From assembly GCA_002104535.1 (NCBI GenBank), contig NBOG01000015.1:1747-65746 (forward strand): a stretch of 64,000 nt of DNA. The letters run 5' to 3'. Positions within the stretch are counted from its first letter, which is position 1. Each line of letters begins with the position of its first letter. This document shows positions 1 through 8,652 of the stretch, piece by piece. Under the pieces are notes generated by a model. The model saw nothing but the letters and a program-made list of their open reading frames with translations. It searched no databases and was not told where the DNA came from. The DNA is from Cognaticolwellia sediminilitoris. Its GTDB lineage: Bacteria; Pseudomonadota; Gammaproteobacteria; Enterobacterales; Alteromonadaceae. A program made the position numbers and the translations under genes.

Positions 1-48
1 TGCGAGGCATTGAGCTAACCAATACTAATTACCCGTGAGGCTTAACCA
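1..48 (+). rRNA. rrl: 23S rRNA, 3' end (partial)
   Basis: The first ~48 bases match the conserved 3' terminus of bacterial 23S rRNA: the ACTAATTACCCGTGAGGCTT block followed by AACC. The rest of the gene lies upstream of the window. Three 5S units follow, so this is the distal end of an rRNA operon transcribed on the plus strand. Confidence 0.93.
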
Positions 49-76
49 TACAACACCCAAGTGGTTTTGTTGTATG
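47..76 (+). other. 23S-5S spacer stem (processing-type hairpin)
   Basis: Directly after the 23S end, CATACAACA (47-55) pairs perfectly with TGTTGTATG (68-76). A 9-bp stem at this place is probably part of the processing structure of the rRNA precursor. The role is inferred; the pairing is seen. Confidence 0.5.
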
Positions 77-169
77 AAGTTTGACACAGTGTAGGAATGC
101 ACATCACGCATAACAATTGTGTGAATAAGAGATTTGGTAAATATACAGCTTTATAGATTGTAACTTTTT

Positions 170-287
170 TGTCTAGCGACAATAGCAACATGGTACCACC
201 TGATCCCATTCCGAACTCAGAAGTGAAACGTGTTAGCGCCGATGGTAGTGTGGGAGTTCCCATGTGAGAGTAGGACATTGCTAGGCT
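170..287 (+). rRNA. rrf: 5S rRNA, copy 1
   Basis: About 118 nt with all the landmarks of gammaproteobacterial 5S: the CCGAACTCAGAAGTGAAACG core, the GCGCCGATGGTAGTGTGGG block, and GAGAGTAGGAC near the end. Helix I is GTCTAGC (171-177) with GCTAGGC (280-286), including one G-U pair. It is followed at once by a rho-independent terminator. Confidence 0.95.
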
Positions 288-299
288 TCTATTAAGAAA

Positions 300-328
300 A
301 GCCCGTTACAAAAGTGACGGGCTTTTTG
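300..328 (+). terminator. rho-independent terminator after 5S copy 1
   Basis: GCCCGTTAC (301-309) pairs with GTGACGGGC (314-322), with one G-U pair and an AAAA loop, and is followed by TTTTT. Its presence here means that the two later 5S units would be transcribed only by read-through or from their own promoters. Confidence 0.88.
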
Positions 329-343
329 CTTTTCAAATAAAAA

Positions 344-480
344 ATTTAGTGACAATAGCACTATGGCCCCCCCTGATCCCATTCGCTTTATTAAGATACG
401 CAGAAGTGAAACGTATTAGCGCCGAATGTGAGCGTGTGGGTGTTCTTCTCTTTATGTGAGAGTAGGACATTGCTAGGCTT
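344..480 (+). pseudogene. diverged 5S rRNA-like unit (copy 2)
   Basis: This unit keeps the 5S start (GACAATAGCA), CCTGATCCCATTC, CAGAAGTGAAACG, TTAGCGCCGA and the last ~30 bases (ATGTGAGAGTAGGACATTGC) of copy 1. It carries roughly 10 extra bases in the loop C region (about 393-410) and another block of changed and extra bases in the helix IV/V region (about 424-452), giving ~137 nt. The 5' helix I strand ATTTAGT (344-350) can still pair with GCTAGGC (472-478), but only through G-U pairs and one mismatch. It is either a decaying 5S copy or a variant RNA. It has its own terminator. Confidence 0.8.
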
Positions 481-491
481 CTATTTAAAGA

Positions 492-519
492 AACCCGTAG
501 CTGATGCTACGGGTTTTTT
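492..519 (+). terminator. terminator after the diverged 5S unit
   Basis: AACCCGTAGC (492-501) pairs perfectly with GCTACGGGTT (506-515) around a TGAT loop and is followed by a T run. It differs in sequence from the terminators of copies 1 and 3, so the three units are not simple recent tandem copies. Confidence 0.88.
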
Positions 520-573
520 GTCTAAACCTTATGAGTTAGCTAATTTTTAAGTTAATTAATTCATAACGTTTTT

Positions 574-691
574 TGTCTGATGACAATAGCACTGTGGTCC
601 CACCTGATCCCATTCCGAACTCAGAAGTGAAACGCAGTAGCGCCGATGGTAGTGTGGGAGTTCCCATGTGAGAGTAGGACATTATCAGACT
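574..691 (+). rRNA. rrf: 5S rRNA, copy 3
   Basis: A complete 118-nt 5S with an intact loop C (CCGAACTCAGAAGTG) and helix IV. Helix I is GTCTGAT (575-581) paired with ATCAGAC (684-690), where copy 1 has GTCTAGC/GCTAGGC. Both strands of the helix changed together, so this copy looks functional. A terminator follows. Confidence 0.95.
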
Positions 692-701
692 TCTCTTTTT
701 A

Positions 702-731
702 AAGCCCCTGTCTATCGACAGGGGCTTTTTT
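702..731 (+). terminator. terminator after 5S copy 3
   Basis: AGCCCCTGTC (703-712) and GACAGGGGCT (717-726) form a perfect 10-bp stem with a TATC loop, followed by T residues. It ends the rRNA transcription unit before epmA. Confidence 0.9.
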
Positions 732-780
732 CGTTTAAAGTAGTTCTAATTTCTGTATCAATTTAAAAGGAGATTTTCTT

Positions 781-1758
781 ATGTCTTGGCAACCTAGTAT
801 GAGCTGGAAAAACGCTCAAAGAAGATCTGAAGTTATTGCGCAAATAAGAACCTTTTTTTTAAGTAAAAATGTTGTCGAGGTCGAAACTCCACTACTAGCA
901 AGCTCAACTGTAACTGATGTTCATTTAGATGCCTTTGCTACACAGTATCAATATTCACCGCATAGTCATTGTGATCAGTCTTCAGTTTTGTATGCACAAA
1001 CGTCCCCAGAGTTCGCAATGAAGAGACTATTGGCAAGCGGTTATGGTTGTTGTTATCAAATATGTAAAGCATTTCGACATGAGCAACATGGTCGCTTTCA
1101 CAATCCTGAATTTACGATGTTGGAGTGGTACAGGCTTGGCTTTGACCATTTGAAGCTGATAGAAGAGGTTGCAGAGTTATTACAATTAACTCTTGGATGC
1201 TCTCAAGTTGAGCGTATTACCTATCAAGAGTTATTTATCAGAGAGTTAAATATCGATCCTTTGCTTACTAATAAAGAGCAATTGATGACAATAATTTCTG
1301 ATCATAATAAGTTGAGTGATTGGCTTCAGATAGAAGAGTGCGTAGATACTTTATTACAGTTTGTAATGGCAGAGTTAATTGAACCTAAGATAGGCAAAGA
1401 TGTGCCATGTTTTGTTTATAACTTTCCTGCAAGTCAAGCATCCCTAGCTAAAATATCCTACTCTGACTCAAGTGTAGCAGAAAGGTTTGAGTGTTATTAC
1501 AAAGGGATAGAGTTAGCAAATGGTTTTCATGAGCTCACAGATGCGAATCAGCAGCAATCACGTTTTCAAAGGGATAACGAAATACGGTTGCAATTAGGAA
1601 AACCTCAACAAGAAATTGATCAGTACTTTATCTCAGCTTTGGAGTCAGGCTTACCCTCATGTGCTGGGGTTGCACTTGGGATTGACCGACTAGTAATGCT
1701 CGCACTTTCTGCTGACAGTATTGATCAAGTGCTGACTTTCCCCATAACAAATGCATAG
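781..1758 (+). CDS. epmA: elongation factor P--(R)-beta-lysine ligase EpmA
   Basis: EpmA (PoxA/GenX) is a truncated class II lysyl-tRNA synthetase paralogue. It attaches beta-lysine to a conserved lysine of elongation factor P, which helps ribosomes through polyproline stretches. The 325-residue product has only the catalytic core and no tRNA anticodon-binding domain, as expected for the family. Motif 2 (FRHE...FTMLEW, about residues 98-117) and motif 3 (GVALGIDRLVML, near 297-308) are intact. An AAGGAG-type ribosome site sits 7 bases before the ATG. The gene stands alone between the rRNA operon and the convergent ntrC. Its partner genes efp and epmB are not in the window. Confidence 0.95.
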   Translation: MSWQPSMSWKNAQRRSEVIAQIRTFFLSKNVVEVETPLLASSTVTDVHLDAFATQYQYSPHSHCDQSSVLYAQTSPEFAMKRLLASGYGCCYQICKAFRHEQHGRFHNPEFTMLEWYRLGFDHLKLIEEVAELLQLTLGCSQVERITYQELFIRELNIDPLLTNKEQLMTIISDHNKLSDWLQIEECVDTLLQFVMAELIEPKIGKDVPCFVYNFPASQASLAKISYSDSSVAERFECYYKGIELANGFHELTDANQQQSRFQRDNEIRLQLGKPQQEIDQYFISALESGLPSCAGVALGIDRLVMLALSADSIDQVLTFPITNA

Positions 1759-1802
1759 CAATTAATATGAGATGAGCGGAAGGTTATGACGTTATTGATA
1801 TG

Positions 1803-3212
1803 CTAATCAAGAATATTCAACTCTTTTAATTTTCTTGTTAATGTATTCCTTCCCCAACCTAGTCTTTTAGCTGCTTCTTGTTTGTGCCCTTGGGTATGTT
1901 TCAATGCACTTGTTAAAAGAATTTTTTCAAATTCCGGCAAAGCCTGTTCGATAATATTACTATTACCTGAAACTAATTCGTTCTCAACCCACATTGTTAA
2001 TTGTTGTTGCCAACTATCATGGCAAACAGCTGTTTCAGGAACTTGTCTGTCGTTAAGTTCACTAGGTAAATCAGATAAGAGTATTTCTTTACCACTTGCC
2101 ATAACAGTTAAGAATCTACAAATGTTTTCAAGTTGCCTGACATTTCCTGGCCATTCACACTGCTCAAGATGTGCTAAGGTTTTTTTATGTAAAGTTTTGC
2201 ACTCAACAGCTAATTCTTTTGCTGCTTTCTCTAAAAAGTATTGTGCTAGTTGATTAATATCTTCTTTTCTTTCTCTTAGACTAGGGATTTGGATTCTGAT
2301 GACATTAAGTCGATGAAATAAATCTTCACGAAAATCACCATTGTTAACTCGTTGTTCAAGATTTTGATGAGTAGCAGCTAAAATACGCACATCTACTTTA
2401 ATTGGAGCATGACCGCCAACACGATAAAACTGTCCGTCAGATAATACTCTTAATAATCTGGTTTGAATATCAAGCGGCATATCTCCTATTTCATCTAAGA
2501 AAAGGGTACCTTGATGAGCTTGTTCAAACCTACCTTGACGCACGGCGTTGGCGCCGGTAAAAGCCCCTTTTTCGTGACCAAACAATTCCGATTCGATCAA
2601 ATCCTTTGGAATTGCTGCCATATTTAACGGGATAAATGGCGCATTTGAACGAGGGCTATGCATATGTAAAGCATGTGCAACGAGTTCTTTACCGGTACCA
2701 GATTCACCGTTAATTAATACACTGATACTTGAACGAGATAAGCGCCCGATAGCTCTGAAAACTTCTTGCATAGAAGGTGCAGCACCGATGATCCCAACAT
2801 TGTCTATTTCCGTGACGTTGAGCTGCTTCTTAGATTTAATTTCGCGTGAATGAGTCAAGGCTCTGTTAGCAAGTGTAACAGCATCTTCAATATCGAAAGG
2901 TTTTGGTAAATACTCAAACGCCCCTCCCTGATAAGCATTAACGGCGCTATCAAGATCAGAATGGGCTGTCATAATGATAACCGGAATATGAGGGTACTCG
3001 TCGTTTATTCGTGCCAAAAGTGTCATACCGTCCATGTTTGGCATTCTAATATCTGAAATAATTACTTCAGGTTGATGATGAGAAAGTGCTGTTAACAAAT
3101 CTTCAGGGTTGTGAAATGTGCCAACACTTATATTTGCATTTGTCAGTGCTTTTTCTAAAACCCATCTAATCGAACTGTCATCATCTACGATCCATACTTG
3201 TTCAGTGATCAT
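1803..3212 (-). CDS. glnG: nitrogen regulation response regulator NtrC (NR-I)
   Basis: NtrC is the sigma-54 enhancer-binding activator of nitrogen-limitation genes and is phosphorylated by NtrB. The 469 residues hold a receiver domain with phospho-acceptor Asp54 in SDIRMP, then an AAA+ domain with Walker A GESGTGKE (169-176) and the sigma-54 contact loop GAFTGA (216-221). A Fis-type helix-turn-helix lies at the C-terminus (EAAKRLGWGRNTLTRKL). The length fits the family. Its start overlaps the ntrB stop by 4 bases (ATGA), so the two are translationally coupled. NtrC-type sites upstream of ntrB and glnA suggest autoregulation and direct control of glnA. Confidence 0.96.
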   Translation of the reverse strand: MITEQVWIVDDDSSIRWVLEKALTNANISVGTFHNPEDLLTALSHHQPEVIISDIRMPNMDGMTLLARINDEYPHIPVIIMTAHSDLDSAVNAYQGGAFEYLPKPFDIEDAVTLANRALTHSREIKSKKQLNVTEIDNVGIIGAAPSMQEVFRAIGRLSRSSISVLINGESGTGKELVAHALHMHSPRSNAPFIPLNMAAIPKDLIESELFGHEKGAFTGANAVRQGRFEQAHQGTLFLDEIGDMPLDIQTRLLRVLSDGQFYRVGGHAPIKVDVRILAATHQNLEQRVNNGDFREDLFHRLNVIRIQIPSLRERKEDINQLAQYFLEKAAKELAVECKTLHKKTLAHLEQCEWPGNVRQLENICRFLTVMASGKEILLSDLPSELNDRQVPETAVCHDSWQQQLTMWVENELVSGNSNIIEQALPEFEKILLTSALKHTQGHKQEAAKRLGWGRNTLTRKLKELNILD

Positions 3213-4297
3213 TGGCTTTTCTCGCTATTAAAAGGTAATAAAATGGTGAACTCTGTGTAGCCAGGGCGGCTTACACAAGACAATTTTCCATTATGTTGAT
3301 GGATGATAGTTTGGCAAATAGATAAGCCTAAACCAGTGCCCGAAGGTCGGCCTGACACCATAGGATAGAATAATGTACTTTGGATGTGTTCAGGGATGCC
3401 GGGTCCATTGTCAATGATACTAATTTGAGCACATAATTTAATGCGTTTGCCATTTATGGTTTTATTGCTTGCCGCTCTGGTTCTTAAAGTAATGGTATTG
3501 TCACCATCTAAAACTTGTATCGCATTATGGATAATATTAATTACCGTTTGTTGTAACTTGTCTTGGTCAAAAGTCAGATCGGGTATTGAAGGGTCATAAT
3601 CACGAGCTAAAGTAATATTTTTTGGGTTATCAAATTGAGTTAGCTGAAACACTTTTTCTATGACAACATGGATATTTTGCTGCTTCATCACTGGTAATTG
3701 ATTCGGCCCAAGTAGGCGATCAACAAGGTTTGTTAATCTATCTGCTTGCTCAATTATCATGGCTGTATATTCTTTTTGCGCTTGAGTGAGCTCTAAATCT
3801 AGTAACTGAGCTGCGCCACGAAGTCCCCCTAATGGGTTTTTAATTTCATGCGCTAAACCACGAATGAGATCACGTGCTGACTCCCACTGTTGCTGTTGAA
3901 ACGCTTCGACACTAATTTGTTTTTGTTGGTCAATTTGTTTAAATTCCAACAGAATATGCGGGCATTGATCAAAAGTGACGGATGAGGCGGTAATTTCAAC
4001 GGTAATTCGCTGATGATCAAAAAACTCAATAGTGACATCACTATCGCTAAACTCTTGTCCAGTAGTCAATAACTGTCGTAAACGTTCATTTTTAATTGGG
4101 GTATTGTAGAACACTTGATCGATAGGGCGTCGATATAGCTTACTTAAACTTTTAACCAGCAAAGCTTCTGCAGCAGGATTAACATAACAAATAGTTAGCT
4201 CATGATCTAAAACTACAACAGCCGTTACCATTTGATTTGGTAGAGCTTGTTGATAGTGTAACTTTAACTGTTTTAAGTTTATGGTGTTTTCAGTCAT
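3209..4297 (-). CDS. glnL: nitrogen regulation sensor histidine kinase NtrB (NR-II)
   Basis: NtrB is a cytosolic histidine kinase/phosphatase. In this family it reads nitrogen status through PII and sets NtrC phosphorylation. A PAS domain lies in the first ~120 residues. The H-box is GLAHEIKNPLGG with the phospho-histidine near residue 150, followed by the N-box (NIIHNAIQVL), G1 (DNGPGIPE) and G2 (GTGLGLSICQ). There is no membrane segment. I place the start at the ATG ending at 4297 (362 aa), because AAGGGA lies a few bases upstream. A GTG at 4312 in the same frame would add five residues but falls inside the NtrC-type site and lacks a ribosome site. Confidence 0.95.
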   Translation of the reverse strand: MTENTINLKQLKLHYQQALPNQMVTAVVVLDHELTICYVNPAAEALLVKSLSKLYRRPIDQVFYNTPIKNERLRQLLTTGQEFSDSDVTIEFFDHQRITVEITASSVTFDQCPHILLEFKQIDQQKQISVEAFQQQQWESARDLIRGLAHEIKNPLGGLRGAAQLLDLELTQAQKEYTAMIIEQADRLTNLVDRLLGPNQLPVMKQQNIHVVIEKVFQLTQFDNPKNITLARDYDPSIPDLTFDQDKLQQTVINIIHNAIQVLDGDNTITLRTRAASNKTINGKRIKLCAQISIIDNGPGIPEHIQSTLFYPMVSGRPSGTGLGLSICQTIIHQHNGKLSCVSRPGYTEFTILLPFNSEKSQ

Positions 4298-4307
4298 TAC
4301 TTTCCCT

Positions 4308-4324
4308 TGCACTAAAATGGTGCG
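4308..4324 (-). promoter_or_regulatory. NtrC-type binding site in front of ntrB
   Basis: TGCAC-N7-GTGCG (plus-strand TGCACTAAAATGGTGCG) matches the known NtrC site (TGCAC-N7-GTGCA) except for the last base. It sits 11 bases upstream of the ntrB ATG and overlaps its leader. In enteric bacteria a site of this kind at the glnL promoter lets NtrC repress its own operon. The same role is inferred here. Confidence 0.75.
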
Positions 4325-4373
4325 CTAAGTAACGAGTGTAATTAATTATGGTGCAATATGCACTGAAATAAGG

Positions 4374-4901
4374 CTAATTTGCCTTGTTTACAGATACTCT
4401 GTGCATATAAAACGTTACTGAAGGAGATGTTGCAATAACCTTGCCTTTATCATTAATAAGGGCCATTTTTATTTGATGCTCACCACGGTCAATGTTTCTT
4501 AGTACAAACATAGAATGAGTTTGGGGCTTCTCATAGGGTTCGTCATCTAAATAAAGTTGGATTTTTAGGCCTCTTTTGAATACCGGCTTTATTCTTCCCG
4601 ATACATACGCAGAGCCTGTATTATCTCTTATTGTTGCGTTATCTTCGGGTTGTATAATTTCTACTTGGTAAGTGTTATCTATTTTTTTTGGCTTAATATC
4701 TAAGATAGAGGTGTCTATTGAGGACTTAATTGTATTTGGATCATTTACTTCTACTTCTTCAGCTCCCGGTTTCGGGCTGTCAGAAAACACTAATACTCCT
4801 TGCTCGTTTCTCCAGACATAAACTTTAGCTGATCCTGCAAACACAGAAGTAGCTTGCGTGAGCAATACAAAGAAAATGCAAAAACGTGCAATGTGAGTCA
4901 A
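4374..4901 (-). CDS. exported DUF4124 domain protein
   Basis: A 175-residue protein with a clear signal peptide (residues 1-22, ending in SVFA). A DUF4124-type N-terminal segment follows (VYVWRNEQGVLVFSDSPKPGAEEV), a motif common in gammaproteobacterial periplasmic proteins of unknown function. The rest is a predicted beta-rich domain (from about residue 75) ending near YMHRV. It lies between glnA and ntrB, where related genera often carry such a gene, and probably forms part of the same transcribed block. No enzymatic residues are recognised. The function is unknown, and a nitrogen link is suggested only by position. Confidence 0.8.
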   Translation of the reverse strand: MTHIARFCIFFVLLTQATSVFAGSAKVYVWRNEQGVLVFSDSPKPGAEEVEVNDPNTIKSSIDTSILDIKPKKIDNTYQVEIIQPEDNATIRDNTGSAYVSGRIKPVFKRGLKIQLYLDDEPYEKPQTHSMFVLRNIDRGEHQIKMALINDKGKVIATSPSVTFYMHRVSVNKAN

Positions 4902-4964
4902 AAGTAATATTCCTGTTCCGTAGGTTTAAATGTAATTTATCCAAATTCAGCTAAATGTACCACA

Positions 4965-4992
4965 AAAAAAGCTCACCGGAGTGAGCTTTTTT
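4965..4992 (-). terminator. glnA terminator
   Basis: GCTCAC (4971-4976) and GTGAGC (4981-4986), extended by A/T pairs to a 12-bp stem with a 4-base loop, sit just after the glnA stop on the minus strand with a T run. This separates glnA from the DUF4124-ntrB-ntrC genes, although read-through remains possible. Confidence 0.88.
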
Positions 4993-5014
4993 AAATTCCA
5001 GAGATTAGAAGTTA

Positions 5015-6421
5015 CTATACGCTGTAGTACATATCAAATTCAACGGGATGAGTTGTTTGATTTAAGAGTTCAACTTCTTTGCGTTTAATCCCAATATAAG
5101 CATCAATCATATCTTTATCCATAACACCACCTTCTGTTAAGAAGTCCATGTCATTTTCTAGAGAATCTAACGCTTCTCCTAATGATGTCGCTACTTGTGG
5201 GATTGCAGCAGCTTCTTCTGCTGGCAGATCATATAGATCTTTATCCATAGCATCACCAGGATGAATTTTGTTTTTAATACCATCAAGACCAGCCATTAAT
5301 AACGCTGAAAACGCTAAATAAGGATTCGCCGCAGGATCAGGGAAACGAGCTTCAATGCGCATGGCTTTTGGTGAAGGTACAATTGGAATACGAATAGACG
5401 CTGAACGGTTACGTGCAGAATATGCAAGCATTACAGGCGCTTCAAAATGTGGAACCAAACGCTTATAAGAGTTTGTTGAAGGGTTAGTAAAAGCATTCAA
5501 AGCTTTAGCATGTTTGATGATGCCACCAATATAGAAAAGTGCCGTTTCAGACAAACCGCCATATTTATCACCAGCAAATAAGTTAACACCGTCTTTGGCA
5601 AGTGATTGATGCACATGCATCCCTGAACCGTTGTCACCAACTAATGGCTTAGGCATAAAAGTTGCTGTTTTCCCATATGCATGTGCTACGTTGTGGACTA
5701 CATATTTGTATATTTGCACTTCATCAGCTTTAAGTACCATTGTATTGAAACGACAAGCGATTTCGTTTTGGCCAGCAGTTGCTACTTCATGGTGATGTGC
5801 TTCAACAACTAAGCCCATTTCTTCCATAACTAAACACATAGCTGAACGTAAGTCTTGTGATGAATCAACCGGTGACGTAGGGAAATAGCCTCCTTTAACG
5901 CCAGGACGATGTCCCATATTGCCTTCTTCGTATTCAGTTCCTGAATTCCAAGCGGCTTCTTTATCATCAATTTTATAGAATGAACCGCTCATGTCTGTAT
6001 GGAAACGCACATCATCAAAGACGAAAAACTCAGGCTCAGGACCAATTAAAACATCATCAGCAATACCCGTACTACGCATGTAGTCTTCAGCACGTTTTGC
6101 TACTGAACGAGGATCACGGCTGTAGCCTTGCATTGTGGCAGGCTCAAGAATGTCACAGCGTATATTAAGAGTAACTGCTTCTGTAAAAGGGTCTAACACG
6201 GCAGAAGCAGCATCAGGCATCATTACCATGTCTGATTCATCAATACCCTTCCAACCTTCAATCGAAGAACCGTCGAACATTTTTCCGTCTTCAAAAAAAT
6301 CTTCATTTACTTGATGATGAGGAATTGAAACGTGTTGTTCTTTACCTTTTGAATCGGTAAAACGTAAATCAACAAATTTTACGTCATGTTCTTTAATTAA
6401 ATCTAAAACTGCGTTTGACAT
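5015..6421 (-). CDS. glnA: glutamine synthetase, type I
   Basis: Makes glutamine from glutamate, ammonia and ATP in the cytoplasm; it is the main ammonia assimilation enzyme. The 468-residue length is that of the dodecameric GSI-beta form. The substrate and metal motifs are present ([32 protein letters not shown]). The adenylylation tyrosine is at residue 397 ([10 protein letters not shown]), so activity is expected to be switched by GlnE. A GGAG ribosome site lies 7 bases before the ATG. A sigma-54 promoter and paired NtrC sites upstream indicate nitrogen-limitation control. Confidence 0.98.
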   Translation of the reverse strand: MSNAVLDLIKEHDVKFVDLRFTDSKGKEQHVSIPHHQVNEDFFEDGKMFDGSSIEGWKGIDESDMVMMPDAASAVLDPFTEAVTLNIRCDILEPATMQGYSRDPRSVAKRAEDYMRSTGIADDVLIGPEPEFFVFDDVRFHTDMSGSFYKIDDKEAAWNSGTEYEEGNMGHRPGVKGGYFPTSPVDSSQDLRSAMCLVMEEMGLVVEAHHHEVATAGQNEIACRFNTMVLKADEVQIYKYVVHNVAHAYGKTATFMPKPLVGDNGSGMHVHQSLAKDGVNLFAGDKYGGLSETALFYIGGIIKHAKALNAFTNPSTNSYKRLVPHFEAPVMLAYSARNRSASIRIPIVPSPKAMRIEARFPDPAANPYLAFSALLMAGLDGIKNKIHPGDAMDKDLYDLPAEEAAAIPQVATSLGEALDSLENDMDFLTEGGVMDKDMIDAYIGIKRKEVELLNQTTHPVEFDMYYSV

Positions 6422-6497
6422 TGAAAGTCTCCGGTGTAGTTAGTTCTTAAATTAGTACTTAATTTTCAAAAAATTAATTTTGTTTGCTGATGCTTAA

Positions 6498-6512
6498 GCT
6501 AATAGCGTGCCA
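6498..6512 (-). promoter_or_regulatory. sigma-54 (-24/-12) promoter of glnA
   Basis: On the minus strand TGGCAC (6512-6507), five bases, then TAGC (6501-6498) fit the TGGCAC-N5-TTGC consensus, with GG and GC exactly 12 bases apart. Transcription would begin about 65 bases before the glnA ATG. The promoter agrees with the NtrC-type sites located further upstream. Confidence 0.78.
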
Positions 6513-6563
6513 ATGCAAAACTCATTGAAATACATAGCTTTAATCTTTTTGATAAATTTTGAA

Positions 6564-6602
6564 TGCACCACATGTGTGCGCCAATTGCTACATCATGGTG
6601 CG
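6564..6602 (-). promoter_or_regulatory. paired NtrC enhancer sites for glnA
   Basis: Two sites fit TGCAC-N7-GTGCA: TGCAC-N7-GTGCG at 6564-6580 and a weaker TGCTA-N7-GTGCG at 6586-6602. They are 22 bases apart, about two helical turns, so dimers would bind on one face. They start ~50 bases upstream of the -24 element, a typical enhancer arrangement for NtrC. Confidence 0.72.
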
Positions 6603-6696
6603 TTTACTCTAATTAGATTCATGACATTATAGCAATAGAATATTATTTTGTTGTTTATATTTAAGCTTGGTGGTGTATTTGTCATCCTAGATCCTG

Positions 6697-6702
6697 TATA
6701 AT
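6697..6702 (+). promoter_or_regulatory. -10 element of a bipA promoter
   Basis: A perfect TATAAT preceded by TG one base upstream (extended -10 type) lies 75 bases before the bipA start. No good -35 is seen at 16-18 bases, only a weak GTATTT. This would be a sigma-70 promoter for bipA, divergent from the glnA promoter. Confidence 0.55.
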
Positions 6703-6776
6703 ACGCGCCCAATTGTAGCCCTATACGTGAATATGCTCGATGTAGCAATAAGCGATAGTAACAGCGAGTAACGCCT

Positions 6777-8594
6777 GTGTTAGATAAATTAAGAAATGTG
6801 GCAATTATTGCTCACGTTGACCACGGAAAAACCACTTTAGTCGATAAATTATTAGAACAGTCAGGTACGCTAGACGCCCGTGGCGGCCTAGAAGAACGTA
6901 CAATGGACTCTAACGATATCGAAAAAGAACGTGGTATCACAATCTTAGCTAAAAACACGGCTATCAACTGGAATGGCTACCGTGTAAACATCGTAGATAC
7001 TCCGGGCCATGCTGATTTTGGTGGTGAAGTTGAGCGTGTAATGTCAATGGTAGATTCGGTTCTATTGATTGTTGATGCTCAAGAAGGTCCTATGCCACAA
7101 ACGCGCTTCGTAACGAAAAAAGCGTTTGCTCAAGGTTTAAAGCCAATTGTTGTAATTAACAAGGTTGATAAGCCTGGCTCTCGTCCAGACTGGGTTATGG
7201 ATCAAGTATTCGAATTATTTGATAATCTAGGTGCTACTGATGAACAACTAGACTTTAAAGTTGTTTACGCTTCAGCAATTAATGGTTGGGCTACGCTTGA
7301 AGAAGGCGAAACTGGCACAGACATGACACCTCTATTTGATACTATTCTTAAAGAAGTGCCATCACCAACTGCAGATCCTGACGGTGCATTCCAAATGCAA
7401 ATTTCTCAACTTGATTACAGCTCTTATTTGGGCGTAATCGGTGTTGGTCGTATTACACGTGGTAGTGTTAAACCAAATCAACAAGTGACAATCAAATTAG
7501 CAAACGGCGGCGTACACAATGCTAAAGTTGGTAAAGTATTTGGTTACTTAGGTTTAGAGCGCCATGATATCGCAGAAGGTTTTGCCGGTGACATTATTGC
7601 CATTACAGGCTTAGGCGAATTGAAAATATCAGATACCGTTTGTTGTCCGACAGAAGTTGAAGGCCTACCTGCATTATCGGTTGACGAACCAACGATTAAC
7701 ATGACCTTCCAAGTAAATACTTCACCATTTTGTGGTAAAGAAGGTAAATACGTCACTTCACGTAATATTAAAGACCGTTTAGATAAAGAATTAATCCATA
7801 ACGTTGCTTTACGTGTTGAGCAGTTAGAAGATGCTGATAAATTTAAAGTTTCAGGTCGTGGGGAGCTTCACTTAGGTATTTTAATTGAAAATATGCGTCG
7901 TGAAGGCTTTGAACTTGCTGTATCACGTCCAGAAGTAATTATTCGTGAAATTGATGGCGAGTTACAAGAACCTTATGAAACAGTAACCATTGATGTTGAA
8001 GAACAACATCAAGGTCCTATTATGGAAAGAATGGGTGTTCGTAAAGCCGAACTAACTGATATGGCCCCAGATGGTACTGGCCGTATTCGTATGGATTTCA
8101 TTATGCCAAGTCGCGGACTTATTGGTTTCCAAACTGAGTTTATGACTTTAACGTCTGGCTCTGGTTTGATCTACCATACTTTCTTTGAATATGGACCTCA
8201 TAAAGGTGGTGAAATTGGTCAACGTAAAAATGGTGTAATGATCGCCAATGCTACGGGTAAAGCCTTAACTAACGCGATCTTTAATTTACAATCACGTGGT
8301 CGTATGTTGATTGGTCACGGTATCGATATTTATGAAGGTCAAGTTATTGGTATCCATAGTCGCGATAATGACTTAACTGTAAACGCACTTAAAGGTAAGC
8401 AGTTAACTAACGTTCGTTCATCAGGTACTGATGAAGCACAAACATTAACGCCGCCAATTATTATGTCTTTAGAGCAAGCGTTAGAGTTTATTGATAACGA
8501 TGAGCTTGTAGAAGTAACTCCTGAAAGTATTCGTATACGTAAAAAATTCTTGAAAGAGAATGATCGTAAACGTGAAGGACGTACGCCTAAATAG
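6777..8594 (+). CDS. typA: ribosome-associated GTPase BipA/TypA
   Basis: A translational GTPase of the EF-G/LepA class that binds 70S ribosomes and aids 50S assembly and stress or cold adaptation. The 605 residues hold G1 AHVDHGKTT (12-20), G3 DTPGHADF, G4 NKVDKPG, then beta-barrel, EF-G III/V-like domains and the BipA-specific C-terminal domain. The start is GTG, giving MLDKLRN, which aligns with the E. coli N-terminus (MIEKLRN). The upstream ribosome site is weak (GAGTAA). It is divergent from glnA, as in E. coli, and ends at a strong terminator. Confidence 0.97.
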   Translation: MLDKLRNVAIIAHVDHGKTTLVDKLLEQSGTLDARGGLEERTMDSNDIEKERGITILAKNTAINWNGYRVNIVDTPGHADFGGEVERVMSMVDSVLLIVDAQEGPMPQTRFVTKKAFAQGLKPIVVINKVDKPGSRPDWVMDQVFELFDNLGATDEQLDFKVVYASAINGWATLEEGETGTDMTPLFDTILKEVPSPTADPDGAFQMQISQLDYSSYLGVIGVGRITRGSVKPNQQVTIKLANGGVHNAKVGKVFGYLGLERHDIAEGFAGDIIAITGLGELKISDTVCCPTEVEGLPALSVDEPTINMTFQVNTSPFCGKEGKYVTSRNIKDRLDKELIHNVALRVEQLEDADKFKVSGRGELHLGILIENMRREGFELAVSRPEVIIREIDGELQEPYETVTIDVEEQHQGPIMERMGVRKAELTDMAPDGTGRIRMDFIMPSRGLIGFQTEFMTLTSGSGLIYHTFFEYGPHKGGEIGQRKNGVMIANATGKALTNAIFNLQSRGRMLIGHGIDIYEGQVIGIHSRDNDLTVNALKGKQLTNVRSSGTDEAQTLTPPIIMSLEQALEFIDNDELVEVTPESIRIRKKFLKENDRKREGRTPK

Positions 8595-8619
8595 CAACAT
8601 AAGCTAAATGCGATAATAA

Positions 8620-8652
8620 AACCATCTGAAGTAATTCAGGTGGTTTTTTTTT
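8620..8652 (+). terminator. bipA terminator
   Basis: AACCATCTGAA (8620-8630) pairs with TTCAGGTGGTT (8635-8645), 11 bp with one G-U pair, followed by a run of T. Confidence 0.9.

Noticed and set aside
42-278. 78-codon frame across the 23S-5S spacer and 5S
   Set aside because: It overlaps the 5S gene on the opposite strand, so coding is excluded.
1-780. tRNA genes around the rRNA operon end
   Set aside because: I looked for tRNA cloverleaf landmarks (GGTTCGAATCC-type loops, CCA ends) between and after the 5S genes and found none.
1882-2253. 123-codon frame antisense to ntrC
   Set aside because: The sense strand encodes conserved NtrC domains; the antisense translation is unlike a protein.
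4350-4365. GTGCAATATGCAC palindrome near the ntrB leader, considered as a second NtrC site
   Set aside because: The half-sites are in the reverse order to TGCAC-N7-GTGCA and the spacing is wrong.
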